Of a stretch of 64,000 bases of DNA, positions 1-8,601 are shown in pieces. The notes under the pieces are model-generated. The model was not told the DNA's origin and did no database searches. It was given only the letters and a program-made list of their open reading frames with translations. This DNA is from an uncultured Prevotella sp. Lineage in GTDB: Bacteria; Bacteroidota; Bacteroidia; Bacteroidales; Bacteroidaceae. The position numbers and the translations under genes were made by a program. The DNA lies in NCBI GenBank assembly GCA_900316015.1, contig ONBG01000006.1:97572-161571 (forward strand), given 5' to 3'. How positions within the stretch are numbered: the first letter of the stretch is position 1; every line of letters starts with the position of its first letter.

Positions 1-635
1 AAATACGGTTTCCCCTCCGCATCCAACATTATATTGCGCGCCTGAAAATCACGATATAGGAAACAGTCCATCGACTCAGCAGTAAGATCCTTGGCAAACA
101 ATCTAAAGTTCGCTTCCAACTTAAGCTCATGGAAATCCAGTTCCGTAGCCTTCAAGAAGCAATACTTGAAATAGTTCAGGTCGAACAAGACACTGTCTAC
201 ATCAAATACGGGTTGGGGATAACAATTGCTCCAATCCACGCCCCTTGCTCCAAGGATCTGGATTTTAGGCAATTCCCTGATCGTCTTTGAAAGGAGTGTC
301 TTCTCATACTGGTTATACCTTCCACCGGCTTCTCTCCCCCCTTTGATGGCATCAAACAGCGAGGTATGGCCCAAATCAGTCTGTAGATACCGTAACTCAT
401 CCTTACTAACAGCAAGGATACGGGGAACGGGCAACTGATTCTGCGAGAAATGCCGGGCAAGATAGACAAAAGCATGGTCCTCGTCCCTACTGGTTCCTAT
501 TACCCCAATCACCGTCTTGCCATCTACGCCCCACATACGGAAGTATTGACGATTACTGCCTGCACCCGGAAGTTTCTCTACTTGGACTGGTTCCTGGCCG
601 CTCCAAGACTGGTAAAGTTCTACTAACTGTTTCAT
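1..635 (-). CDS. AmgK-like sugar phosphotransferase, partial (C-terminus beyond window)
   Basis: An open frame of 211 codons starts with ATG at 635 and runs off the left edge, so only the N-terminal part is seen. It begins MKQLVELYQSW and has a glycine-rich nucleotide-binding stretch LPGAGSNRQYFRM near residues 22-34. The catalytic-loop motif YRDFQARNIML lies near residues 195-205, where the aspartate would be the base and the asparagine a magnesium ligand. This is the aminoglycoside phosphotransferase/choline kinase fold. The RDF..RN form is closest to AmgK, the anomeric N-acetylmuramate/N-acetylglucosamine kinase of cell-wall recycling. In Bacteroidota such kinases are sometimes fused to a RapZ C-terminal domain; that part cannot be seen here. 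The fold assignment is firm, the substrate is inference. Confidence 0.75.
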   Translation of the reverse strand, partial: MKQLVELYQSWSGQEPVQVEKLPGAGSNRQYFRMWGVDGKTVIGVIGTSRDEDHAFVYLARHFSQNQLPVPRILAVSKDELRYLQTDLGHTSLFDAIKGGREAGGRYNQYEKTLLSKTIRELPKIQILGARGVDWSNCYPQPVFDVDSVLFDLNYFKYCFLKATELDFHELKLEANFRLFAKDLTAESMDCFLYRDFQARNIMLDAEGKPY

Positions 636-675
636 TCTGCGTCAACGATCTATGTGTCTGATACAACTTGAACCA

Positions 676-846
676 TCATTTGTCCTTCCGACGATGACGA
701 TCACGATATTCGTTGTAGAAGTTCTCCCCTACAAACAGCAACAACAAAATGCCTAAAGACATGAAAAAGGAGTGGGTCAGGATGTATAGACCGCCACAGA
801 CAACCAAGAAAAGGAAGAACATCTTCCAGTCAATTTTTTGTTTCAT
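676..846 (-). CDS. Small two-helix membrane protein, unknown function
   Basis: Fifty-six residues starting MKQKIDWKMFFLF. Two hydrophobic segments at about residues 9-22 and 25-42 are followed by a strongly basic tail, EYRDRHRRKDK, which would place the C-terminus in the cytoplasm. The frame stays open upstream for 33 more codons, but this start is chosen because a good promoter lies directly before it: the -7 box ends only 4 bases before the ATG, so the longer form would not be transcribed from it. The mRNA would be leaderless or nearly so. No family recognised. Confidence 0.6.
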   Translation of the reverse strand: MKQKIDWKMFFLFLVVCGGLYILTHSFFMSLGILLLLFVGENFYNEYRDRHRRKDK

Positions 847-850
847 GGTA

Positions 851-879
851 CAAAGATACAGCAAAGCCAGAAGAAAGCA
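851..879 (-). promoter_or_regulatory. Bacteroidota promoter for the small membrane protein
   Basis: Minus strand reads TTTG (876-879), a 17-base spacer, then TATCTTTG (851-858). It matches the Bacteroidota housekeeping consensus TTTG/TAnnTTTG, with a slightly short spacer. Confidence 0.6.
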
Positions 880-907
880 AAATAATTCTCCCTTTATTTT
901 AAGGCGC

Positions 908-941
908 AAAAAAAATCGGATGTCATCACGACAACCGATTT
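908..941 (-). terminator. Intrinsic terminator of small RNA unit A
   Basis: Stem AAATCGG/CCGATTT (913-919 with 935-941) extends inward through TGTC/GACA around a GTGAT loop. It is followed on the minus strand by eight T (908-915). Confidence 0.8.
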
Positions 942-1031
942 CCAAAAAACAAACTACTTAAAAACTAATCTACTAAAACAAATCAAAAAAATATGTTCGT
1001 CGGATTAAATCCGATACTTTCTTATTTCTCC
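908..1031 (-). ncRNA. Orphan small RNA unit A, about 124 nt
   Basis: A perfect promoter (TTTG at 1064-1067, 19 bases, TAATTTTG at 1037-1044) is followed about 100 bases later by a strong intrinsic terminator, with no reading frame that has an ATG between them. The 5' part carries a short hairpin, CGGATT/AATCCG (1001-1013). A U-rich linker with TTTTAGTAG and AGTTTTTAAG follows, then the terminator stem. The same order and several identical words occur in unit B at 5164-5279, so the two look like paralogous small RNAs. The transcript ends are estimates from the promoter and terminator. Confidence 0.65.
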
Positions 1032-1036
1032 AATTG

Positions 1037-1067
1037 CAAAATTAATAACTTATTCTTTGCACACAAA
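1037..1067 (-). promoter_or_regulatory. Promoter of small RNA unit A
   Basis: TTTG at 1064-1067, exactly 19 bases, TAATTTTG at 1037-1044 on the minus strand. It sits just downstream of the groL terminator, so it starts a separate transcript. Confidence 0.7.
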
Positions 1068-1099
1068 ACTTTTCTTGGAAAAATTCAGCTCTTTTTCTA

Positions 1100-1147
1100 A
1101 AAAAAACATAAAAGGGAGATGATGCCCGAAGCATCATCCCCCCTTTT
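1100..1147 (-). terminator. groESL terminator
   Basis: Minus-strand stem GATGATGC/GCATCATC flanked by CCC/GGG and AAAA/TTTT pairs, with a short TTCGG-type loop. It is followed by a run of eight T (1101-1107 region). It lies 20 bases after the groL stop. Confidence 0.85.
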
Positions 1148-1167
1148 GTTATCTATAGTTTGCAAAA

Positions 1168-2799
<1,632 letters not shown>

Positions 2800-2835
2800 T
2801 CAAATTGATTTTAAATGAAACAAATAGATGAAAGA

Positions 2836-3108
2836 TTAATCCTCAACAACAGCAAGAACGTCACTCTGACGCATCATCAGGTATTTCTCACCTTCATTCT
2901 CAAGCTCTGTACCTGCATATTTGCCATAGAGAACGGTGTCTCCTTCTTTCAGAACCATAGGGTCATCCTTCGTACCATGACCGACAGCAACAACCTTACC
3001 ACGCTGTGGTTTCTCTTTTGCTGTATCAGGAATAATGATTCCACCTACTTTTTCTTCAGCTGGTGCAGGAAGTACCAGCACTCTGTCTGCTAATGGTTTA
3101 ATTTTCAT
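2836..3108 (-). CDS. groS: Co-chaperonin GroES (10 kDa)
   Basis: Ninety residues, the usual length for GroES, starting [16 protein letters not shown]. The mobile loop that contacts GroEL falls around residues 17-33 ([18 protein letters not shown]), and the conserved GKYAGTE lies near residue 63. First gene of the groES-groEL operon. No TAnnTTTG promoter is seen in the 90-base leader. Instead a sigma-54-like element with palindromes lies at 3197-3262, suggesting stress-controlled transcription by a route other than the housekeeping sigma factor. Confidence 0.98.
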   Translation of the reverse strand: MKIKPLADRVLVLPAPAEEKVGGIIIPDTAKEKPQRGKVVAVGHGTKDDPMVLKEGDTVLYGKYAGTELENEGEKYLMMRQSDVLAVVED

Positions 3109-3196
3109 AATGCTACTATTTAATTATTTATTAATTCCAATTGTCAAGACGAACGTGACTAAAGAGCCTCCCTTCGTCTAACTTCACGGGAGACAT

Positions 3197-3262
3197 AACG
3201 AAAATCGTGCCAAAACTGTCAGATGACAATTTTGGCACGACGTGACTGACACTTCTGTCAGT
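3197..3262 (-). promoter_or_regulatory. Candidate sigma-54-like groESL promoter with two palindromes
   Basis: On the minus strand TTGGCACGATTTTCGTT (3197-3213) resembles the -24/-12 pattern TGGCAC-N5-TTGCA; the GG is kept and the -12 GC reads GT. It overlaps a near-perfect 36-base palindrome (3205-3240) with arms TCGTGCCAAAA and inner TGTCA/TGACA. Just upstream is a second inverted repeat, ACTGACA-CTTC-TGTCAGT (3245-3262). These could be activator sites. A terminator for the upstream transporter gene is the alternative reading, but no T-run follows either hairpin. Confidence 0.5.
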
Positions 3263-3285
3263 TTTCTCTCCTTAGATCTACAATC

Positions 3286-4704
3286 CTATTGGGGCAACTC
3301 TCCCAAGTCGACGAACTTGCCGCGCGCCTTCCGCTCTGCAATCAATGTCTGTAATTTCCTACGCCGATTGGGTGCGATCCATTTACGGGCAAAGATATTC
3401 GGGATGGCCACGCCTAAGGCAATCATAATGATCAATAAGGAACCGTTGATCGCGTTATGGGTGGCAAAGGTCACCTCCCCTACGATACCTTGCATGTCGA
3501 TGATACCGTACAAGGCACGATACATCAAGACTCCTGGCACCATGGGAATGACTGCTGGGATGGAAATACACTGATGGGGCGTATGGAGAACATGCACAAC
3601 TTTGATATTAATGATACTGATCATGGCTGACCCACACAGGGTACCAATGATCGGTCCTAAGTCTAAGCCTATATTCCCGTTGCTCGGACCTAAGTTAATG
3701 AAATTACGCGAACAAACAGCGATGATCCCGCCAATGCCAATCCAAGGCATCAGACGCTTCGGAGTATTGTAGATGGTAGCGAATCCCATGGCCGAGATCC
3801 CTGCTGCTAAGGCATACTCTCCAAAAGTATGGTGTGGGGTCATGCTCAGGTCCTTGACAAAATTATCGATTCCACATACCTTGATGGCCAAGGCAATGCC
3901 AAAGGACATGGCGACGATCATCAACATCGTATTCGTAGCCCTGACCAGACCGGTCTCAATATGGTTATCCAACATATCATTGACGAAATTGATCAACGGA
4001 ACGCCCGGCACGATAAAGAGTGCGCATGCCATCAAAGGATGCCAAGGCGTTTCTGAGTACAACAAAGGCTGGAGAGCTACAGGAACATATGACATCACCT
4101 GTGGTGTGGAGATTAAGGCGGAAGCCCATGCCAACAGAGTTGAGACAAAGGCTGCTACGGCAAAGTTGGCGTAAAGGTTAGAGCCCAAATGGTTCAAGTA
4201 CATCCTCAACCGGTTACCAAGAATAGCTGAGATGGAGGCATAGAAGAATGCCGGCCAGTCACATCCGAACTGGATGCAGAACCCGCCACAGGCAAAGCCC
4301 GCGCAAATGGCTACCATCCACTCGTTATAAACACGTGGCTTCGTGGCAATCCGCTCCAATTCTTCGCTGAATTTGTCAAGAGAGTAATCCTCACGGATCG
4401 CTGTCCATGTCAACTTACTGACATCTTGGATGATCGTCATGTTGATGACATGCTTGTCACAACGCTGCATCTTCGTAAAGGAATGCTCCTCATCACTCAG
4501 GTTCACGGTGAGCATATAGTAGTCAATCCCTATATGCAAGTTCTCTTCCGGCAGACCCAAATAAGCGGCCGCACGCTTCATGTTCCTTAATATGCGGCTG
4601 GTATCTGCTGAACTTTCCATTAACAACTGTCCGGTGCGGAGCAACAAGTCCAACTTCCTGCACAAGACCTGCTTAGAGTTATTCTGAACGCTACAGTCCA
4701 TCAT
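3286..4704 (-). CDS. ThrE-family threonine/serine exporter-like membrane protein
   Basis: About 472 residues. The N-terminal soluble part (about 1-120) carries LLLRTGQLLMESSADTSRI and related features of the DUF1212/ThrE domain. About ten hydrophobic segments follow, with the family-like PGVPLINFVNDMLD near the middle and PMVPGVLMYRALYG near the end. Members export threonine and serine across the inner membrane in actinobacteria; the substrate here is unproven. The frame is open to an ATG at 4758, but the first 18 codons do not look like the family and the promoter -7 box is only 8 bases upstream of that ATG. The MMDCSVQNN start at 4704 is therefore preferred. Confidence 0.8.
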   Translation of the reverse strand: MMDCSVQNNSKQVLCRKLDLLLRTGQLLMESSADTSRILRNMKRAAAYLGLPEENLHIGIDYYMLTVNLSDEEHSFTKMQRCDKHVINMTIIQDVSKLTWTAIREDYSLDKFSEELERIATKPRVYNEWMVAICAGFACGGFCIQFGCDWPAFFYASISAILGNRLRMYLNHLGSNLYANFAVAAFVSTLLAWASALISTPQVMSYVPVALQPLLYSETPWHPLMACALFIVPGVPLINFVNDMLDNHIETGLVRATNTMLMIVAMSFGIALAIKVCGIDNFVKDLSMTPHHTFGEYALAAGISAMGFATIYNTPKRLMPWIGIGGIIAVCSRNFINLGPSNGNIGLDLGPIIGTLCGSAMISIINIKVVHVLHTPHQCISIPAVIPMVPGVLMYRALYGIIDMQGIVGEVTFATHNAINGSLLIIMIALGVAIPNIFARKWIAPNRRRKLQTLIAERKARGKFVDLGELPQ

Positions 4705-4766
4705 TTTAATCTGGTATTTTCCCTTTATCCTAAGAACACAATTTGTCCCACCTTTCATTTCGAGTG

Positions 4767-4796
4767 CAAAGGTAATAAAAATACGAGATATTCAAA
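4767..4796 (-). promoter_or_regulatory. Promoter of the ThrE-like gene
   Basis: TTTG at 4793-4796, 18 bases, TACCTTTG at 4767-4774 on the minus strand. Confidence 0.6.
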
Positions 4797-5163
4797 GCAT
4801 TCTTGCTGATTTATTTTCTTTCATATCCGCTCACATCTTTTAGTACTTTGTACCCGGTATTCCAGCTTAGCCTGCTTTTTTGTCCCAATTTCTCTTTACT
4901 GGAGATGGACATCGCTCAAGAAAATGTCTCTTGATGCATCATCCTTCATCCCTGTCATGATAAAGCCTGCCAGGAAGTCAGCATCTATTGCTCTTACATT
5001 ATTAATAGAAAGGGGCTCTACGAGAGCGTTCCTTGACATCTTTGGGGTCACGGTTCCTTCAACCCGTAGTGATATAGATGGGAACATGATAGAGAAATGG
5101 TCAAAGATTCTTTCAATCAAGACGCCATTTATTGGTCAGGGGGAAAGTTTCTGGGCTTACAAT
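4797..5163. other. Intergenic stretch with no convincing gene
   Basis: Between the ThrE-like promoter and the terminator of small RNA unit B. Two overlapping frames exist, 4896-5120 on the minus strand (TTG start) and 4924-5217 on the plus strand (which runs antisense into unit B). Neither has a recognisable family or start context. The minus-strand frame reads like protein over about 70 residues and could be a gene remnant, but nothing supports a function. Confidence 0.4.
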
Positions 5164-5198
5164 AAAAAATGCCACTATCCTCACGGACAACGGCATTT
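5164..5198 (-). terminator. Intrinsic terminator of small RNA unit B
   Basis: Fourteen-pair stem including G-U pairs, AAATGCC/GGCATTT at the base (5167-5173 with 5192-5198), with a GTGA tetraloop. It is followed on the minus strand by six T. Confidence 0.85.
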
Positions 5199-5200
5199 CC

Positions 5201-5260
5201 TTACAAAACTAAATTAACCACTAAAAAAAATTCTTTTGAACCGCTTTCGCGGGAATACAT
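5201..5260 (-). other. Possible 19-codon micro-ORF inside small RNA unit B
   Basis: ATG at 5258-5260, stop TAA at 5201-5203, product MYSRESGSKEFFLVVNLVL. It ends two bases before the terminator stem. A weak AAAGG lies about 13 bases upstream of the ATG. The paralogous unit A has no ATG at the matching place, so this may be chance. Confidence 0.25.
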
Positions 5261-5283
5261 TCACTATATATACCTTTCACGTG

Positions 5284-5314
5284 CAAAGATACAAAGTTAT
5301 TTTGAATGGTGCAA
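5284..5314 (-). promoter_or_regulatory. Promoter of small RNA unit B
   Basis: TTG at 5312-5314, 20 bases, TATCTTTG at 5284-5291 on the minus strand. No protein gene follows for several hundred bases. Confidence 0.7.
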
Positions 5315-5441
5315 GTTTTTTAAGAAGAAAATTTCGAAAAAGCATGTTTTTTCTTTGAATTTGACAAAATTTAACCCATTTCCCTAACACTTTGCTTCCT
5401 TAAAAACGTTTTAAACGTACTATCTTCCACGATGCAGTCTC

Positions 5442-5906
5442 CTACTTGAAGTAATATAGGAAAGTAGCAATCCCCTGCAAGGCAGGCTTACGCTGTCCCT
5501 CTATCTCGATGCGGAAATCAATTTCTGTCTTGCAAATGCCATGGAGATTGGCAATACCATGAAGCTTTGTTACCAAACGAACACGGCTACCTACTAAGAC
5601 TGGCTGACCGAAACGCATTTTGTCCATGCCATAATTCACCAACATCTTGATATTGTTGACCTCGATGATCTGGCTCCATAAATAGGGGAGCAAGGAAAGA
5701 GTAAGGTATCCATGGGCAATAGTGCTCTTATACGGACTCTCCTTCTTCGCGCGTTCCACGTCTACATGGATCCACTGATGGTCGGAAGTAGCATCTGCAA
5801 AACCGTTGATTCGGTCCTGCGTTATCTGCAACCACTCTGAGCATCCCAACTCCTCACCCAAGTGTGAGGCAAACTCTTCATACGAATTGACTATTAATTT
5901 TGCCAT
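5442..5906 (-). CDS. MaoC-family (R)-specific enoyl-CoA hydratase-like protein
   Basis: 154 residues starting MAKLIVNSYEEF, a single hot-dog domain. The hydratase motif is clear: FADATSDHQWIHVD near residues 36-49 gives the catalytic Asp/His pair, followed by the substrate-loop STIAHGYLTLSLLP. Family members hydrate trans-2-enoyl-CoA to the (R)-3-hydroxy form, but many are uncharacterised. The frame is open further upstream to 5975, which would overlap the GH27 gene; the later ATG fits the family length. It lies 34 bases after GH27 with no promoter between, so it is probably co-transcribed, though no pectin role is obvious. Confidence 0.85.
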   Translation of the reverse strand: MAKLIVNSYEEFASHLGEELGCSEWLQITQDRINGFADATSDHQWIHVDVERAKKESPYKSTIAHGYLTLSLLPYLWSQIIEVNNIKMLVNYGMDKMRFGQPVLVGSRVRLVTKLHGIANLHGICKTEIDFRIEIEGQRKPALQGIATFLYYFK

Positions 5907-5940
5907 AGTTATATTGAAATAAGAATGAATAATCATGGAT

Positions 5941-7290
5941 TTACAGGCATGAGAGCCGATAAAGGGCACATGCATGGGGTTCTAATTGTACGCTAACCTT
6001 AGACGAGGCTATGCCTAAAAACTTGTTTCGCCACATATCGACAATCTTAAACTTTCCTCTCAAGCCCAATGCGCTTAATGAGGTCCTTATGTTCAATTCC
6101 TGACTGTCACTTACATTAAAGAAAGCAACATAAACCTCGCCTGTCTTCGGATGCTTAGACGCAACGATCAAGCGAGAATCGTCACGGTAAACCTGATGGA
6201 CCTGTTCTGCCTCCGCATGCATTCTCAATACTTCTTGATTGGTAAGGAGTGAGCGGGTGAAATCATCCAAGGTAGGCAGGTCGCCACCAAAAAAGAGGGG
6301 CGACTTGAAGATGGAGAAGAATGTCATGAGGGAATATTGCTCATCGCGAGTCAGTCGTGTCATCCTATCCCCTCCCCTTTCTCCACGAATAGAAAGGTGC
6401 CCCAACGGGATCATGTCACAGTCTGGCCACGTACCTTTTTGAATATAAGGATACCACTGCTCCGCTACTTTCATCAAATGAGTCAGGTCGCCCCACACAT
6501 CCCAAACATCATTTACCATTCTCCATTGGTTTGCGTGAGAAGAAACATGGGCGGCAGCCGCTATGGGTGTTTCTCCAGGAGAAGTACTCAAGATGATAGG
6601 TCGCCCGGTCTGATCAATGGCTTTCCTAATCATATTGATCTCATCTTCATGGTAGACAGGAGCAGAAAGATCATCAACCTTGATAAAATCGACGCCCCAA
6701 CTGGCATAGAGATCCATAATGGAATTATAATATTCCTGTGCCCCAGGCTTATCTGCAAGGACCGTATAGTTATCATGTAGCCAAGTACATTGTCCTTCTT
6801 GGGTAGCGATCTGATCAGCTGTTATCCCTTGGGTACCCTTCACTAACTGATGGCGCAACACTGCCTGCTTCGGGATTCCTCGCATGATATGTATCCCGAA
6901 CTTCAACCCAAGCCGGTGGACATAGTCAGCCAACTCCTTAAATCCCCTTCCGCCTTTCGAGGATGGGAACCTATTTTCTGCAGGGATATAGCGTCCAAAC
7001 TCATCCAGGCAATAGATAGGGTCCTTCTCATTATATCCGCCAGCCTTCGTGTTAGCGACAAACCACCGGATATCGACGACAATATACTGCCATCCATAAG
7101 GCTTCAGGTTCTTCGCCATATAATCTGCTGCGGCTTTCACTTCTGATTCTGTAACCGTGGGACCATAACAGTCCCAGCTGTTCCAACCCATGGGAGGTGT
7201 GGGTGCCCAATCCTTAAATGACTGAGCTTTGACTATATTTACGACGAGAACGAGCCAGACTGCCATCCCCATAAAAAGAATTTTCCTCAT
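5941..7290 (-). CDS. GH27 alpha-galactosidase, secreted
   Basis: 449 residues with a signal peptide (hydrophobic 9-20, cleavage near KAQ-S at 23). The clan GH-D signature PPMGWNSWDCYG is at residues 32-43. By alignment with GH27 motifs the nucleophile is D206 in DFIKVDD and the acid/base is D261 in WRMVND. It would release terminal alpha-linked galactose in the periplasm or at the surface. A C-terminal beta domain ends at LSCL. The gene has its own promoter and stands downstream of the damaged HTCS in the pectin region, so galactosyl side chains are a plausible target. GH27 also holds alpha-N-acetylgalactosaminidases and other activities, so the exact substrate is inference. Confidence 0.88.
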   Translation of the reverse strand: MRKILFMGMAVWLVLVVNIVKAQSFKDWAPTPPMGWNSWDCYGPTVTESEVKAAADYMAKNLKPYGWQYIVVDIRWFVANTKAGGYNEKDPIYCLDEFGRYIPAENRFPSSKGGRGFKELADYVHRLGLKFGIHIMRGIPKQAVLRHQLVKGTQGITADQIATQEGQCTWLHDNYTVLADKPGAQEYYNSIMDLYASWGVDFIKVDDLSAPVYHEDEINMIRKAIDQTGRPIILSTSPGETPIAAAAHVSSHANQWRMVNDVWDVWGDLTHLMKVAEQWYPYIQKGTWPDCDMIPLGHLSIRGERGGDRMTRLTRDEQYSLMTFFSIFKSPLFFGGDLPTLDDFTRSLLTNQEVLRMHAEAEQVHQVYRDDSRLIVASKHPKTGEVYVAFFNVSDSQELNIRTSLSALGLRGKFKIVDMWRNKFLGIASSKVSVQLEPHACALYRLSCL

Positions 7291-7315
7291 ACAGATATTT
7301 CATTGATTCCTGCTG

Positions 7316-7345
7316 CAAAAGTACTCATTTTATTTTGCATGGCAA
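7316..7345 (-). promoter_or_regulatory. Promoter of the GH27 gene
   Basis: TTG at 7343-7345, 19 bases, TACTTTTG at 7316-7323 on the minus strand. The start codon is about 26 bases further on. Confidence 0.65.
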
Positions 7346-7365
7346 CAGAATTGCCCCAACTTTCA

Positions 7366-8601
7366 TCAGCAACTTTTCGTCCCCTCTATCTTCCCACCTT
7401 TTTTCTTATATTCACTCGGGCTTACCCCATAGAACGATTTAAAGGAACGGTAGAAATAGGACTGTTCTTGGATCCCAACCTCATAGCAAACTTCACTCAC
7501 GTTCAAGTTCCCTTCTGACAACAGGCGGGCAGCTTTTTCCATCCTGAGTTTCATTATATATTTATTAGGAGAAAGTCCTGTCAATTTCTTGATTTTCCCA
7601 TAAACCATCGTCCTCCCGACATGCAGGCTGACAGCCAAATTATCAATGGTAAATTCAGGGTCTTTTAGATGCCCATTCATGATCTCTATGGCATTCTCCA
7701 AAAAGTGATGGTCAGCTACAGACGTCAATATTTTCGGCTCTTCCAATTCTTGCTTTTGGGGGATTGCCCTTTCTTGGCTTGCCTTCTGATCCCTTTTCCA
7801 ACGAATAAGTTGTGCCATTCTGGCAATCAGGACCTTGAAATTGCAGGGCTTTACCACATAGTCATCAGCCCCAGCCTGATACGCCTTGATCTGATGCCCC
7901 TCGTCATCAAGTGCCGTTAACATGATGACAGGGATGTTCGTTAATTGGGGATTGCTTCTGATCTGCCTGACAACCTGATAACCATCCAGCTTTGGCAACA
8001 TCACATCGCAAAGGATCAATGAAGGCGGATTTGCGAGGATGCCCTCAACGCCCTCCTGTCCATCCATATAGCGATCGACCCTAAAATAGGTACTTATCTC
8101 TTCTTTCATTTGTCCCATCATGTCTGTATCATCTTCGATGATAGCTACATGTAACATATTAATGGGATCTCCGCACACTGTGTCCAAGCATGAAAGTTCC
8201 TCCGTTGCCAGGGTCTCTTTGGATTGGCAGAAGACTTGACGACCAGTTACTTCGTCGTCTTTATAAGCAGCATCATCAACAGGCAGCATTACCTTGAACA
8301 CGGTTTCATGATCCTTGCGCTCATAGACTAAGGAGCCATGGTGCAAGATTGCCATCTGCTGTGCCATATAGAGTCCTATCCCCATCCCGCCCTGGGATAC
8401 ATAACCATGCATGAACGGCTGGTAGAGATGCAGAAGTTTTTCCTCCTCTATCCCTGGACCACTATCTGAGACCGATAATAAAAGCTGATCATGGTCCTTC
8501 GTCAGTTGTACGGTGACGGATCCTCTCTGTGGCGTATATTTCAAGGCATTGGAAAGTAGATTATACATATATGTTTTTCGCGAAAGCGATGATATCGCCA
8601 T
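7366..8601 (-). pseudogene. HTCS regulator, C-terminal fragment (partial HATPase, receiver, AraC HTH)
   Basis: 411 codons that belong in frame with the gene upstream. It opens inside the ATPase domain at the N-box NLLSNALKY (about residue 14), then VSDSGPGIEEE (G1 box) and GGMGIGLYMAQQ (G2 box). A receiver domain at about 150-270 has the acceptor aspartate in ILCDVMLPKLDGYQ. An AraC/XylS DNA-binding domain occupies about 300-400 and ends near GVSPSEYKKKGG. The stretch that normally joins the dimerisation helices to the N-box, about 35-40 residues, is missing, and the two parts are in different frames. The ATG at 8601 lies inside the upstream frame (41-base overlap), so separate translation is possible, but the kinase would still be incomplete. 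Confidence 0.85.

Larger units (their letters stand above)
5164..5279 (-). ncRNA. Orphan small RNA unit B, about 115 nt, paralogue of unit A
   Basis: A perfect promoter (5284-5314) and a strong terminator bracket about 115 bases. From the 5' end there is an A/G-rich leader, then a hairpin CCGC-GAAA-GCGG with a GNRA tetraloop (5241-5252). A U-rich linker holding TTTTAGTGG and TTTAGTTTTGTAAGG follows, then the terminator. Unit A has the same layout and the shared words GTAT before the first hairpin, TTTTAGTRG, AGTTTT, TAAG and GGAAAT before the terminator. A 19-codon frame (5201-5260) lies inside but is not conserved in unit A, which favours a non-coding role. Confidence 0.7.

Noticed and set aside
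1045-1147. Plus-strand promoter and bidirectional terminator near the groL end
   Set aside because: TATTCTTTG has three, not two, bases before TTTG, and the plus-strand tail of the hairpin is poor in T.
3205-3262. Terminator of the ThrE-like gene
   Set aside because: The palindromes are long but no T-run follows either; the fit to -24/-12 spacing and the lack of another groS promoter make a control region more likely. Kept as an alternative.
4896-5217. Overlapping frames on both strands between the ThrE-like gene and small RNA unit B
   Set aside because: No family, weak or non-ATG starts, and the plus-strand one runs antisense through the small RNA terminator and promoter region.
8561-8601. 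Programmed frameshift joining the two HTCS fragments
   Set aside because: No slippery heptamer or stimulatory structure, and a frameshift alone would not restore the missing 35-40 residues before the N-box.
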